A stretch of DNA of 64,000 nucleotides from an uncultured Agathobaculum sp. GTDB taxonomy: Bacteria > Bacillota > Clostridia > Oscillospirales > Butyricicoccaceae. The notes below the pieces were generated by a model. It was not told the DNA's origin and did not search any database. It saw only the letters and a list, made by a program, of their open reading frames with translations. Below are positions 16,948 through 24,081 of the stretch, piece by piece. The DNA lies in contig NZ_CALWUM010000001.1 of the NCBI RefSeq assembly GCF_944384765.1, forward strand, positions 232,098 through 296,097, written 5' to 3'. The first letter of the stretch is position 1. The number at the start of each line of letters is the position of its first letter. Both the position numbers and the translations under genes were made by a program.

Positions 16948-17373
16948 TTATTTGCAGTGTTTCCAAGTCGCGGACCGCTGCCGGACGATGCGCTCGGCGA
17001 GCGCCCGCTGGTTTTGCAGACTGAACAACAGCAGCTCACGCGTGTCTGCGTCGAGCGGCGCGCCGTCGAACAGCAGCACCTCGTCTGTGTCGGCAAGATC
17101 GCATAGCAGTGCGTCCAGTCGCCGGGCGAGGTCATGCGCGTCCGGTTCTGGCAGGCCGGGAGCTTCGCTCTGCCCCAGCCCGAGCAGGAAGTCTGTCGGG
17201 ACGCGGAAGTAGCCCGCGATTTTGGACAGGCTTTGCGTTGACAGGCTGTGCTTCCGTCCGGCTTTTAGGTCAGAAAGCGACGCGCGGCTGACGTCGCACC
17301 GGCGGCACAGCTCGGTCACCGTGATGCCGCGATCCTCGCACAGCGCGGCGATCTTGTTGTACAGTTCCGACAT
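16948..17373 (-). CDS. XRE family transcriptional regulator (Cro/CI type)
   Basis: 141 codons. The N-terminal HTH is clear: GITVTELCRRCDVSRASLSDLKAGRKHSLS-like pattern at residues 15-44, followed by KIAGYFRVPTDFLLG, the usual ending of the HTH_3 fold. The C-terminal half (about 70-141) is Leu- and Asp-rich, probably helical for oligomerisation; no peptidase domain is visible. GGGAGG precedes the ATG. It is transcribed away from the integrase side, next to a promoter whose spacer contains a perfect palindrome (17474-17487), the arrangement of a lysogeny-type repressor. Inference: it represses the excision/integration genes. Confidence 0.9.
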   Translation of the reverse strand: MSELYNKIAALCEDRGITVTELCRRCDVSRASLSDLKAGRKHSLSTQSLSKIAGYFRVPTDFLLGLGQSEAPGLPEPDAHDLARRLDALLCDLADTDEVLLFDGAPLDADTRELLLFSLQNQRALAERIVRQRSATWKHCK

Positions 17374-17465
17374 AGTATCTTCCTCCCGTTTGTTAGATAT
17401 GCCGAATTTACGCGAAAACGAAATTTTACACGTTGTTTTATACGTATAGGCGGCGTATCATAACA

Positions 17466-17494
17466 TTGCAAGATTCGCAAACGCGAAATATAAC
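17466..17494 (+). promoter_or_regulatory. Rightward promoter with an operator palindrome in its spacer
   Basis: TTGCAA, a 17-base spacer and TATAAC. The spacer contains TTCGCAAACGCGAA (17474-17487), a 5-4-5 perfect inverted repeat. A further GCGAA half-site is at 17412-17416, nearer the divergent XRE gene. Binding there would block RNA polymerase. Confidence 0.6.
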
Positions 17495-17552
17495 GTCTAT
17501 AGACATAGTATTACACACTTGCGTAATTGTCAATCAAAAGGGAGCATCGCGT

Positions 17553-17885
17553 ATGGCATTGCCGCAAAAAGCAGCCGCAGTACATAGCACCTTGACAAGT
17601 GAACACACAGGCAGCAGATACGAACCTGCCTGCGTCGAGCTGCGATACCCATACGCAAAGACGCCGAACTGTTCCGGCCGAGCGGCAACCATGCTGGTAC
17701 GAAATGCGGGCGGCTCCCGCACAGCAACGACGCGCAGGCAGATCATGAGACTTCCGCCCAGCCACAGACACAAGCAATGGGGGCGGCTGCGTGCGAACCA
17801 CGCGGAGGTAACAACAGCCTATGGCGTTGCCCGCCGGCAACCGTCTGCCTGCTTCCCCGCAAGCCGGGGCGCCGAGGACAAATAG
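17553..17885 (+). CDS. Hypothetical protein of the integrative element
   Basis: 110 codons, rich in Arg, Ser, Thr and Pro, with no domain recognised and no membrane segment. Support is positional: an AAAGGGAG site about 8 bases before the ATG and the operator-bearing promoter 59 bases upstream. Reading frames in the other direction lack such signals. The composition is unlike a compact fold, so it may instead be a leader region for the next genes. No function is proposed. Confidence 0.4.
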   Translation: MALPQKAAAVHSTLTSEHTGSRYEPACVELRYPYAKTPNCSGRAATMLVRNAGGSRTATTRRQIMRLPPSHRHKQWGRLRANHAEVTTAYGVARRQPSACFPASRGAEDK

Positions 17886-17918
17886 GCTTGCAAAATTCCC
17901 TGAGAAAGAAGTGTTTTG

Positions 17919-18095
17919 ATGGACAAATTGACGTACAGTGCGCCAGAAGTGGCGCGGTTATTGGGCATCAGCCGCAGCGCAGCCTATAACCTGATGCACC
18001 GGGAGGATTTCCCGTCTTTCCGCATCGGCAAGCGCTGGCTGGTGCAGGACAGCAGTCTGCACGAATGGCTGCAAAATCAAAGCAAAATCGGATAA
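17919..18095 (+). CDS. Small HTH protein, excisionase-like
   Basis: 58 codons. It matches the HTH_17/MerR-like excisionase pattern: LTYSAPEVARLLGISRSAAYNLMHR at residues 4-28, then FPSFRIGKRWLV (31-42), the wing that typically contacts DNA, and a short tail LHEWLQNQ. Proteins of this size beside a tyrosine integrase usually direct excision by bending att DNA. It ends 84 bases before the integrase. The Shine-Dalgarno (AAGAAGTG) is weak. An alternative role as a small activator cannot be excluded. Confidence 0.8.
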   Translation: MDKLTYSAPEVARLLGISRSAAYNLMHREDFPSFRIGKRWLVQDSSLHEWLQNQSKIG

Positions 18096-18121
18096 AGGCA
18101 CTGCTTATCGGTCTGCCGGTA

Positions 18122-18130
18122 TGATATAAT
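18122..18130 (+). promoter_or_regulatory. Extended -10 promoter before the integrase
   Basis: TGATATAAT (TG-N-TATAAT) lies 50 bases before the integrase ATG, with no good -35. It could drive the integrase independently of the upstream operator-controlled promoter. Confidence 0.45.
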
Positions 18131-18179
18131 CAAAGCAACAACCAGAACAGTATGTGCCGGAAAGGAGATTATCGTATCA

Positions 18180-19355
18180 ATGGCACGAAAAAAGAAAAAG
18201 CGTGAAGCAGGCAGCGGAACGATCGTCAAGCGCAAAGACGGCCGCTGGCAGGGACAGTATGTGTCCGGCCGCGACCCGGAAACCGGCAAGCTGCGCCGCC
18301 ATACGATCTACGGCAAGACGCAGCAGGAGGTCGCGGAAAAGCTGCGCGCTGCCACAGCTAGTATTGACAACGGCACGTTTCAGGAACCGCGCAAAATCAC
18401 GCTGGAAGAATACGCCCAAGAATACCTGCAAACCTGCGCAATCACACTGGCGCATTATACACAACAGTCTTACAAACGAACATTGCAGAACCACATTCTG
18501 CCCACACTCGGCAAGGTCAAGCTGACCGATCTGACCCACCGGCAGGTACAGGCTTTTATTGCGACGCTCAGCACGCAAAAAGGACTGTCCGCCAAAACCG
18601 TCCGCAATATACACGGTATCCTGCACCGCATGTTGGAATCCGCTGTCTGTGACGAACTGCTGCTTCGCAACGTGTCGGAAAAGTGCAAGCTGCCGCGCGT
18701 TACACAAGCACAGGTGAAAGCCATCACCACCGCCGAACTTGGCCGGTTCCTACAGGCGATCGAGGGCGAACAGTTCCGCAATATTTTCTTTGTTGACATT
18801 TTTTCCGGTCTGCGCCTGTCCGAGATTCTCGGCCTACGCTGGGACGATGTTGACTTTGCAAACGGCTGCATCTATGTCCGCCAGCAATTACAGCAGAAGC
18901 AGATCAAAGGCGATTTCAGTTATTACCTCGCCGCTCCCAAAGAAGGCAAGCATCGAAAAGTCATTTTGGCAAACACCGTGTTGGGGGCAATTCAAAAGCA
19001 GCACGTCAATCAACTCAAACAGCGTATGGTCGCGGGTGTCCTATGGGACAATGACTTCAATCTTGTTTTCACCAACGACTTCGGCAGGCCGCTCAACCGC
19101 CGCACCGTATACAAACATTTGAAACGCGTACTGCAAAGCTGCGGTATGGGCGACTACACCTTTCATTCCCTGCGCCACTCGTTTGCAACGATCTCGCTGG
19201 AAAACGGCGACGACATCAAAACGGTGCAAACAAATCTCGGCCACTATGCCGCGTCGTTTACGTTAAAAACCTACGTCCATGTCAGCGACCAGATGCAGCG
19301 AAACAGCGCGGCGCGGATGGAGGAATTGATCGCCTCCCTGCCCACTGCTAAATAG
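18180..19355 (+). CDS. int: Tyrosine recombinase / integrase
   Basis: 391 codons, intact. Residues 11-45 form the AP2-like arm-binding domain (GSGTIVKRKDGRWQGQYVSG), about 70-155 the SAM-like core-binding domain, and about 175-385 the catalytic domain. The catalytic residues are Arg212 (SGLRLSEILGL), a Lys near 258-260, His329 and Arg332 (HSLRH), His355 (LGHY) and the nucleophile Tyr365 (KTYVHV). AAAGGAG precedes the ATG. The gene ends 141 bases before the tRNA-Ser att copy, the usual arrangement. It is the Tn916/ICE-like family of Gram-positive integrases. Confidence 0.95.
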   Translation: MARKKKKREAGSGTIVKRKDGRWQGQYVSGRDPETGKLRRHTIYGKTQQEVAEKLRAATASIDNGTFQEPRKITLEEYAQEYLQTCAITLAHYTQQSYKRTLQNHILPTLGKVKLTDLTHRQVQAFIATLSTQKGLSAKTVRNIHGILHRMLESAVCDELLLRNVSEKCKLPRVTQAQVKAITTAELGRFLQAIEGEQFRNIFFVDIFSGLRLSEILGLRWDDVDFANGCIYVRQQLQQKQIKGDFSYYLAAPKEGKHRKVILANTVLGAIQKQHVNQLKQRMVAGVLWDNDFNLVFTNDFGRPLNRRTVYKHLKRVLQSCGMGDYTFHSLRHSFATISLENGDDIKTVQTNLGHYAASFTLKTYVHVSDQMQRNSAARMEELIASLPTAK

Positions 19356-19392
19356 CGGGCAAGCGCAGCACCGCAAAACCGCTAAAATTCCC

Positions 19393-19413
19393 GTTGCTGT
19401 CACGATTGCTGTC
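19393..19413 (+). repeat. Paired repeats, candidate integrase arm sites (right)
   Basis: TTGCTGTC at 19394-19401 and 19406-19413, the same word and orientation as the pair at 12801-12819, about 84 bases inside the right att core. Confidence 0.6.
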
Positions 19414-19464
19414 AAAAATTTTGTTATCCTTTAAAAAATTCTGTTTTTCTCTCAAAAACAGAAA

Positions 19465-19500
19465 AAATCTGCACTTTTTAATCATAAAAAGTGCAGATTT
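19465..19500 (-). terminator. Terminator of the tRNA-Ser gene
   Basis: Perfect 15-bp stem AAATCTGCACTTTTT / AAAAAGTGCAGATTT with a T-run on the minus strand, starting right after the encoded CCA. Confidence 0.85.
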
Positions 19501-19524
19501 CTGGCGGAGAGTCAGGGATTTGAA
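19497..19524. repeat. att core copy (right), 28-bp direct repeat in tRNA-Ser
   Basis: Identical to 12660-12687. It covers the CCA end, acceptor 3' strand and part of the T arm of tRNA-Ser, so integration leaves the tRNA intact. Confidence 0.9.
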
Positions 19525-19592
19525 CCCTGGAGACGCTCATCACGCCTACACGATTTCCAGTCGTGCGCCTTCGACCACTCAGCCAACTCTCC
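19502..19592 (-). tRNA. tRNA-Ser (anticodon GGA)
   Basis: 91 bases with a long variable arm. Acceptor GGAGAGT pairs with ACTCTCC, discriminator G and encoded CCA; anticodon loop CTGGAAA reads GGA; T arm GGGTTCAAATCCC. Its 3' end is the attachment site of the neighbouring element. Confidence 0.96.
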
Positions 19593-19711
19593 AAGTTCGC
19601 CGATCTGCTCTCGCAGAGGACAAAAGATATTATACCTGAAAATGCGCGTCCCGTCAAGGGTTTTCTTGATTTTTCTGCAATTTTCCTGTGCTGCTTCTGC
19701 TTTTCAAAACT

Positions 19712-19740
19712 GCGGCCGCCTGCATGACGCAGGCGGCCGC
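19712..19740. terminator. Hairpin after the cytidylate-kinase-like gene
   Basis: Perfect 12-bp stem GCGGCCGCCTGC / GCAGGCGGCCGC, followed by TTTT on the plus strand and GTTTTG on the minus strand, just after the gene stop at 19746. Confidence 0.65.
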
Positions 19741-19745
19741 TTTTC

Positions 19746-20372
19746 TCACTTCTGGAACTGCGAACGCACTTCCATATACTGTATGATCTCCTCGACCACG
19801 CCGTCAAATCCGAGCACGCCGCTGTTGAGCGACAGGTCGTAGTTGCGCGCGTCATACCAGTCGCTACCGGTGTGGTGCTTGTAGTATTTCGCGCGATAGT
19901 CGTCAATCTCCGCGATCTTGCGGACGACCTCCTCCTCGGGCAGGGAGTCGACCAGCATGGCCTGCTCCAGGCAGAAATCCGCATCCGCATGCACAAATAC
20001 GCGCACCACGTCCGGACGGCCCTTGAGGATATAGTCCGCGCAGCGGCCGATCAGCACGCACGGGCCCTGGTCCGCCAGGCGGCGGATGATCTTTGCCTGA
20101 TAGTCGAACAGCGCGTCGTCCCGCAGATAGGCCTTGGACGAGTCGTTCGGCAGCGGCTGATGGCCCTTGTAGCGCGCTTTGAGGCGCGTGAGCAGGTCGG
20201 GTTTGAGCCGCTCATCCGAAAACAGCATTTCGTTGATGCCGCTGTCCTCGGACGCCATGGTGATAATCTCACGGTTGTAAAACGGGATGTGCAGTTTGTC
20301 CGCCAGCATCTTGCCCACGGTCTTGCCGCCCGAGCCATACTGCCGGGCAATGGTGATGATATACGGTTTCAT
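19746..20372 (-). CDS. Cytidylate kinase-like family protein
   Basis: 208 codons. Resembles the Cytidylate_kin2 family: N-terminal YIITIARQYGSGGKTVGKMLA carries a P-loop-like GSGGKT, and GPCVLIGRCADYIL near residue 100 and FVHADADF near 125 are typical. The biochemical substrate of this family is not established. It begins 14 bases after livF, so it is the last gene of the importer operon and may be co-expressed. GGGGG serves as ribosome site. Confidence 0.8.
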   Translation of the reverse strand: MKPYIITIARQYGSGGKTVGKMLADKLHIPFYNREIITMASEDSGINEMLFSDERLKPDLLTRLKARYKGHQPLPNDSSKAYLRDDALFDYQAKIIRRLADQGPCVLIGRCADYILKGRPDVVRVFVHADADFCLEQAMLVDSLPEEEVVRKIAEIDDYRAKYYKHHTGSDWYDARNYDLSLNSGVLGFDGVVEEIIQYMEVRSQFQK

Positions 20373-20386
20373 GCGTTCTTCCCCCT

Positions 20387-21094
20387 TTATTCGCCCAGGT
20401 AAGCCTTTTTGATCGCGTCATCATTGAGCAGGTCGGACGCCTTGCCCGACTGGATGATCTTGCCGGTCTCGAGTACATAGGCGCGGTCCGCAATGGAGAG
20501 CGCCTTTTTCGCGTTCTGCTCGACCAGCAGCACGGTTGTGCCCGCGGCCGAGACCTCCTGAATGATCTTGAACACCTCGCTGACGAACAGCGGCGACAGG
20601 CCCATGGACGGCTCGTCGAGCAGCAGGATGCGCGGCTTGGCCATCAGCGCGCGGCCCATGGCCAGCATCTGCTGCTCGCCGCCGGACAGCGTGCCTGCGG
20701 CCTGGTTTTTGCGTTCTTCCAGGCGTGGGAAGCGCTTATACACCTCGGCCAGCGAATCCTCGATCTCGCTCTTGGGACGGGTGTAGGCGCCCATGCGCAG
20801 GTTTTCGCGCACGGTCAGGCCGGCGAACACGCGGCGGCCCTCCGGCACATGGCTCATGCCCAGCCGCACGATCGCATGGCCCGGCATTTTGGTGATATTT
20901 TTTCCCTCAAAGGTCACCGTGCCGCTCTTGGACGGCAGCAGGCCGGTGATCGTGTGCAGGGTGGTGGTCTTGCCCGCGCCGTTTGCGCCGATCAGCGCCA
21001 CGACCTCGCCCTCGTTTACCTCGAAGGAAACGTCGCGCAGCGCGTGGATCAGGCCGTAATATACATTGATGTCCTTTACTTCCAGCATTGCCAT
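20387..21094 (-). CDS. livF: Branched-chain amino-acid ABC transporter ATP-binding protein LivF
   Basis: 235 codons. ATPase of a HAAT-family importer. Walker A GANGAGKTT near residues 34-42, signature LSGGEQQ near 135, Walker B ILLLDEPSMGLSP near 155-167, ending in YLGE. Shorter than LivG and lacking its insert, as is usual for LivF. The ATG at 21094 has AAGGGGGGAA upstream. It is the second ATPase of livK-livH-livM-livG-livF. Confidence 0.92.
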   Translation of the reverse strand: MAMLEVKDINVYYGLIHALRDVSFEVNEGEVVALIGANGAGKTTTLHTITGLLPSKSGTVTFEGKNITKMPGHAIVRLGMSHVPEGRRVFAGLTVRENLRMGAYTRPKSEIEDSLAEVYKRFPRLEERKNQAAGTLSGGEQQMLAMGRALMAKPRILLLDEPSMGLSPLFVSEVFKIIQEVSAAGTTVLLVEQNAKKALSIADRAYVLETGKIIQSGKASDLLNDDAIKKAYLGE

Positions 21095-21110
21095 ATCGGT
21101 TCCCCCCTTC

Positions 21111-21869
21111 TTATTCGCCCAGGTAGGCCGTGACGACCTCGGGATTGCTGAGCACCTCGCCCGGCGTGCCCTCGGCCAGCAGGCGGCCGAAGTTGAGCAC
21201 ATACAGGTATTCGCAGATGCCCGAAACCAGCTTCATATCATGCTCGATGAGCAGCACGGTCACGCCGAAGCGCTGGCGCACCAGCTCGATGGTCTCCATC
21301 AGCTCACCGGTCTCGTTGGGGTTCATGCCTGCCGCCGGTTCGTCGAGCAGCAGCAGCTTGGGATCGGTCGCGAGCGCACGCGCAATCTCCAGCTTGCGCT
21401 GCTTACCGTACGGCAGGTTGGCCGCCTGATAGCCCGCCACATTCTCCAGATCGAACACCCGCAGCAGCTCCATGGCCTTTTCATCCATCTGGCGCTCCTT
21501 TTTGCGGTAGGAACCCAGATGCAGCAGGCTTTCTGCCAGCGTGTAGCTTATCTCGTTGTGCAGGCCGGTCTTGACGTTATCCAGCACGGTCAGGCCGGAA
21601 AACAGGCGGATGTTCTGGAACGTGCGCGCCACGCCCAGCTTGCAGATCTCATGCGGCTTTTTGCCGATCAGGTTCTGCCCATCCAGGCGGATGCCGCCGT
21701 CAGTCGGGCGGTAAACGCCGGTGAGCATATTGAACACCGTGGTTTTGCCCGCGCCGTTCGGGCCGATCAGGCCGACCAGCCCGCCTTTTTCAATTTTCAT
21801 GGACAGTTCGTCCACGGCGCGCAGGCCGCCGAACGAAATGCCCAGCGAGGTAACTTCGAGCATTGCCAT
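21111..21869 (-). CDS. livG: Branched-chain amino-acid ABC transporter ATP-binding protein LivG
   Basis: 252 codons. Walker A GPNGAGKTT near residues 36-44, the characteristic LivG segment GVARTFQNIRLFSGLTVLDNV near 79-99, signature LPYGKQRKLEIARAL (a YGKQR form, normal for LivG) and Walker B LLLLDEPAAGMNP. Works with LivF on the LivHM membrane channel. It starts one base before livM ends, so the genes are tightly packed. Confidence 0.93.
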   Translation of the reverse strand: MAMLEVTSLGISFGGLRAVDELSMKIEKGGLVGLIGPNGAGKTTVFNMLTGVYRPTDGGIRLDGQNLIGKKPHEICKLGVARTFQNIRLFSGLTVLDNVKTGLHNEISYTLAESLLHLGSYRKKERQMDEKAMELLRVFDLENVAGYQAANLPYGKQRKLEIARALATDPKLLLLDEPAAGMNPNETGELMETIELVRQRFGVTVLLIEHDMKLVSGICEYLYVLNFGRLLAEGTPGEVLSNPEVVTAYLGE

Positions 21870-21870
21870 G

Positions 21871-22947
21871 TTACGCGCCCTCCTTTCCGGACCGCTCTGC
21901 CTTTTCCATCTGCTTCATGCCGCGCTTTTCCAAAATGCGCGCCTTGAGCGAAGAGTTGTTGAACAGCATCATGACGATCAGCAGGATCGCATAGATCAGC
22001 ATACGGAAGTCGCCGACCTCGCGCAGCACCTCGGGCAGCACGGTCAGCAGCGCCGCCGCGATGATCGAGCCCCAGATGTTGCCCAGGCCGCCCAGCACGA
22101 CAAAGACCAGAATGAGGATCGAGGTGTTGAAGTCGAACTTGGTAGCGGTGACCGTGGTGTAGTTCAGGCCGTACAGCGTGCCTGCCATGCCGGCGAATGC
22201 CGCCGAGATGACAAACGCCATCAGCTTATAGCTTGTGGTCGAAATGCCGATCGAATCCGCCGCGATCTTGTTGTCGCGCACCGCCATGATGGCGCGGCCC
22301 GAACGGCTGTTGATCAGATTGAGCACCAGGAACAGCGTGATCAGCACGAGCACAAAACCCGAGGTAAAGGTCGAGATGCGCGAAACGCCGGACACGCCCA
22401 TCGGGCCGTTGATGATCATTTCGCCGCCCTCCTCGAGCGTGAAGCCCTGCTGCAGCAGGCCGAAGTGCAGGCCTGCACTGTCCAGACCGATATAAAGCAC
22501 GTTGACGATGTTTTTGATGATCTCACCGAACGCCAGTGTGACGATGGCAAGATAGTCGCCCTTGAGGCGCAGCACCGGCACGCCGATGATCACGCCCGCG
22601 ATCGCGGCGCAGATACCGCCGACCACAATGGCCAGCGCTAGGCGCAGCGGCGCAAAGGGCACCAGATCATTCAGGCAGGTGGCTGCCACGATGCCGGAAA
22701 ACGCGCCGACCGACATAAAGCCCGCGTGGCCGAGCGACAGCTCGCCCAGGATGCCGACGGTCAGGTTGAGCGAGACCGCCATCACAACATACGCGCAGAT
22801 CGGCACCAGCAGGCTTTCCAGCAGGCTGGAAACCATGCCAAACGAGCGCAGCACCTGCATGACCGCAAAGGCGATGATGACAATGCCGAACGAAATCAGC
22901 GTATCGCGCCCCGCTTTGGAGGCGGCATACTTTTTCAGTTTTTGCAT
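21871..22947 (-). CDS. livM: Branched-chain amino-acid ABC transporter permease LivM
   Basis: 358 codons with about eight to ten hydrophobic segments. One of two channel subunits. Family motifs: LNLTVGILGELSLGHAGFMSVGAF near residues 65-90 and the cytoplasmic loop INSRSGRAIMAVRDNKIAADSIGI near 205-228 that docks to the ATPases. The ATG at 22947 has AAGGGGGCGG upstream. Confidence 0.93.
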   Translation of the reverse strand: MQKLKKYAASKAGRDTLISFGIVIIAFAVMQVLRSFGMVSSLLESLLVPICAYVVMAVSLNLTVGILGELSLGHAGFMSVGAFSGIVAATCLNDLVPFAPLRLALAIVVGGICAAIAGVIIGVPVLRLKGDYLAIVTLAFGEIIKNIVNVLYIGLDSAGLHFGLLQQGFTLEEGGEMIINGPMGVSGVSRISTFTSGFVLVLITLFLVLNLINSRSGRAIMAVRDNKIAADSIGISTTSYKLMAFVISAAFAGMAGTLYGLNYTTVTATKFDFNTSILILVFVVLGGLGNIWGSIIAAALLTVLPEVLREVGDFRMLIYAILLIVMMLFNNSSLKARILEKRGMKQMEKAERSGKEGA

Positions 22948-22960
22948 GTTTTCCGCCCCC

Positions 22961-23842
22961 TTAAACCTTTTCGCTGATGTGCTTGCCGAGCAGGCCGTCC
23001 GGCTTGACCAGCAGCACAATGATCAGCACCGCAAACACGATCGCGTTGGACAGCTGGGTCGAAATATACGCGCCCGCAAAAATCTCAATAATACCCAGCA
23101 GGATGCCGCCGACAAACGCGCCCGGGATCGAGCCGATGCCGCCGAACACCGCCGCGGTGAACGCCTTGATGCCGGGCATCGAGCCGGTGGTCGGCATCAG
23201 GGTCGGATACGCCGAGCAGAGCAGCACACCCGCGATTGCCGCAAGGCCCGAGCCGATGGCAAAGGTCAGCGAAATAGTCGTGTTGACATTGATACCCATC
23301 AGCTGCGCCGCGCCTTTATCTTCGGATACCGCGCGCATCGCGGTGCCAGCCTTGCTCTTATTGGTGAACAGGGTCAGCGCCACCATAATCACAACGCAGA
23401 TCACAACCGTGACAATAGTGACCGGCGCGATGGTCAGCTGGCCGTCAAACAGCGAGATCGGGCTGCCGCCGACGACCGAGGTAAAGCTCTTTGTGCTCGA
23501 ACCCCAGATCAGCAGCGCCGCATTTTGCAGGAAGTAGGAAACGCCGATCGCGGTAATCAGCACGGCGAGGGCCGGCGCCTGCCGTAGCGGTTTGTAGGCC
23601 AGCCGCTCGATGACAACGCCCAGCAGTGTACATACAACGACCGCCAGCGCAACGCCCGCGATCGACGGCCAGCCAAGGTAGACGGTTGCGCAGAAGCACA
23701 TATAGCCGCCGACCATGATGACATCGCCATGGGCGAAGTTCAGCATCTTTGCAATGCCGTAAACCATCGTGTAGCCGAGCGCGATGATCGCATAGATGCT
23801 GCCCAGACTGATGCCGCTGATCAGATGACTTAAAAAGCTCAT
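22961..23842 (-). CDS. livH: Branched-chain amino-acid ABC transporter permease LivH
   Basis: 293 codons, multi-spanning. Family motifs: GISLGSIYAIIALGYTMVYGIAKMLNFAHGDVIMVGGY at the N-terminus and KAGTAMRAVSEDKGAAQLMGINV near 175-197, the ATPase-contact loop. The ATG at 23842 has GAGGTG upstream. It is separated from the binding-protein gene by about 240 bases holding two hairpins. Confidence 0.93.
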   Translation of the reverse strand: MSFLSHLISGISLGSIYAIIALGYTMVYGIAKMLNFAHGDVIMVGGYMCFCATVYLGWPSIAGVALAVVVCTLLGVVIERLAYKPLRQAPALAVLITAIGVSYFLQNAALLIWGSSTKSFTSVVGGSPISLFDGQLTIAPVTIVTVVICVVIMVALTLFTNKSKAGTAMRAVSEDKGAAQLMGINVNTTISLTFAIGSGLAAIAGVLLCSAYPTLMPTTGSMPGIKAFTAAVFGGIGSIPGAFVGGILLGIIEIFAGAYISTQLSNAIVFAVLIIVLLVKPDGLLGKHISEKV

Positions 23843-23894
23843 GGTTTTGGAACACCTCAAATCTGTTTATTTTCTCTCGTAAGGCTTGTGGGCT

Positions 23895-24007
23895 GGGGCG
23901 GTGGCTTGGCGACCGCGTCAAGCCGTCGCCCCACCCCATAATTGCGGATAAAACCGGACAAAATGGCGCAAAGGAGGGCCGCTCCTTTTGCTGCAGCGCC
24001 CTCCTTT
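23895..24007 (-). terminator. Two hairpins between livK and livH
   Basis: GGGGCG...CGCCCC arms at 23895-23932 (14-base arms, two wobble positions) and AAAGGAGGGC / GCCCTCCTTT at 23970-24007. No long T-run follows, so partial termination or message processing that favours the binding protein is more likely than a full stop. Confidence 0.5.
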
Positions 24008-24081
24008 GCTCACCATTGAGTCTTCTTATATCGGTTTTCGTTCAGGGGCGGGCCGGGCCGCCCGGCGCACCGGGGTGCGTC

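Larger units (their letters stand above)
12660..19524 (+). mobile_element. 6.8-kb integrative element in tRNA-Ser
   Basis: Bounded by 28-bp direct repeats (12660-12687 and 19497-19524), the right one being the 3' end of an intact tRNA-Ser gene, the left one an isolated copy. Inside are a tyrosine integrase beside the right repeat, a small excisionase-like HTH protein, an XRE repressor facing the opposite way, a 110-codon unknown frame and a 1205-codon surface protein. No replication, conjugation or phage structural gene is seen. It is best read as a small genomic island or satellite element with one cargo gene. Confidence 0.85.

Noticed and set aside
11440..19524. Prophage
   Set aside because: Integrase, excisionase-like and repressor genes exist, but no replication, packaging, capsid, tail or lysis gene is seen.
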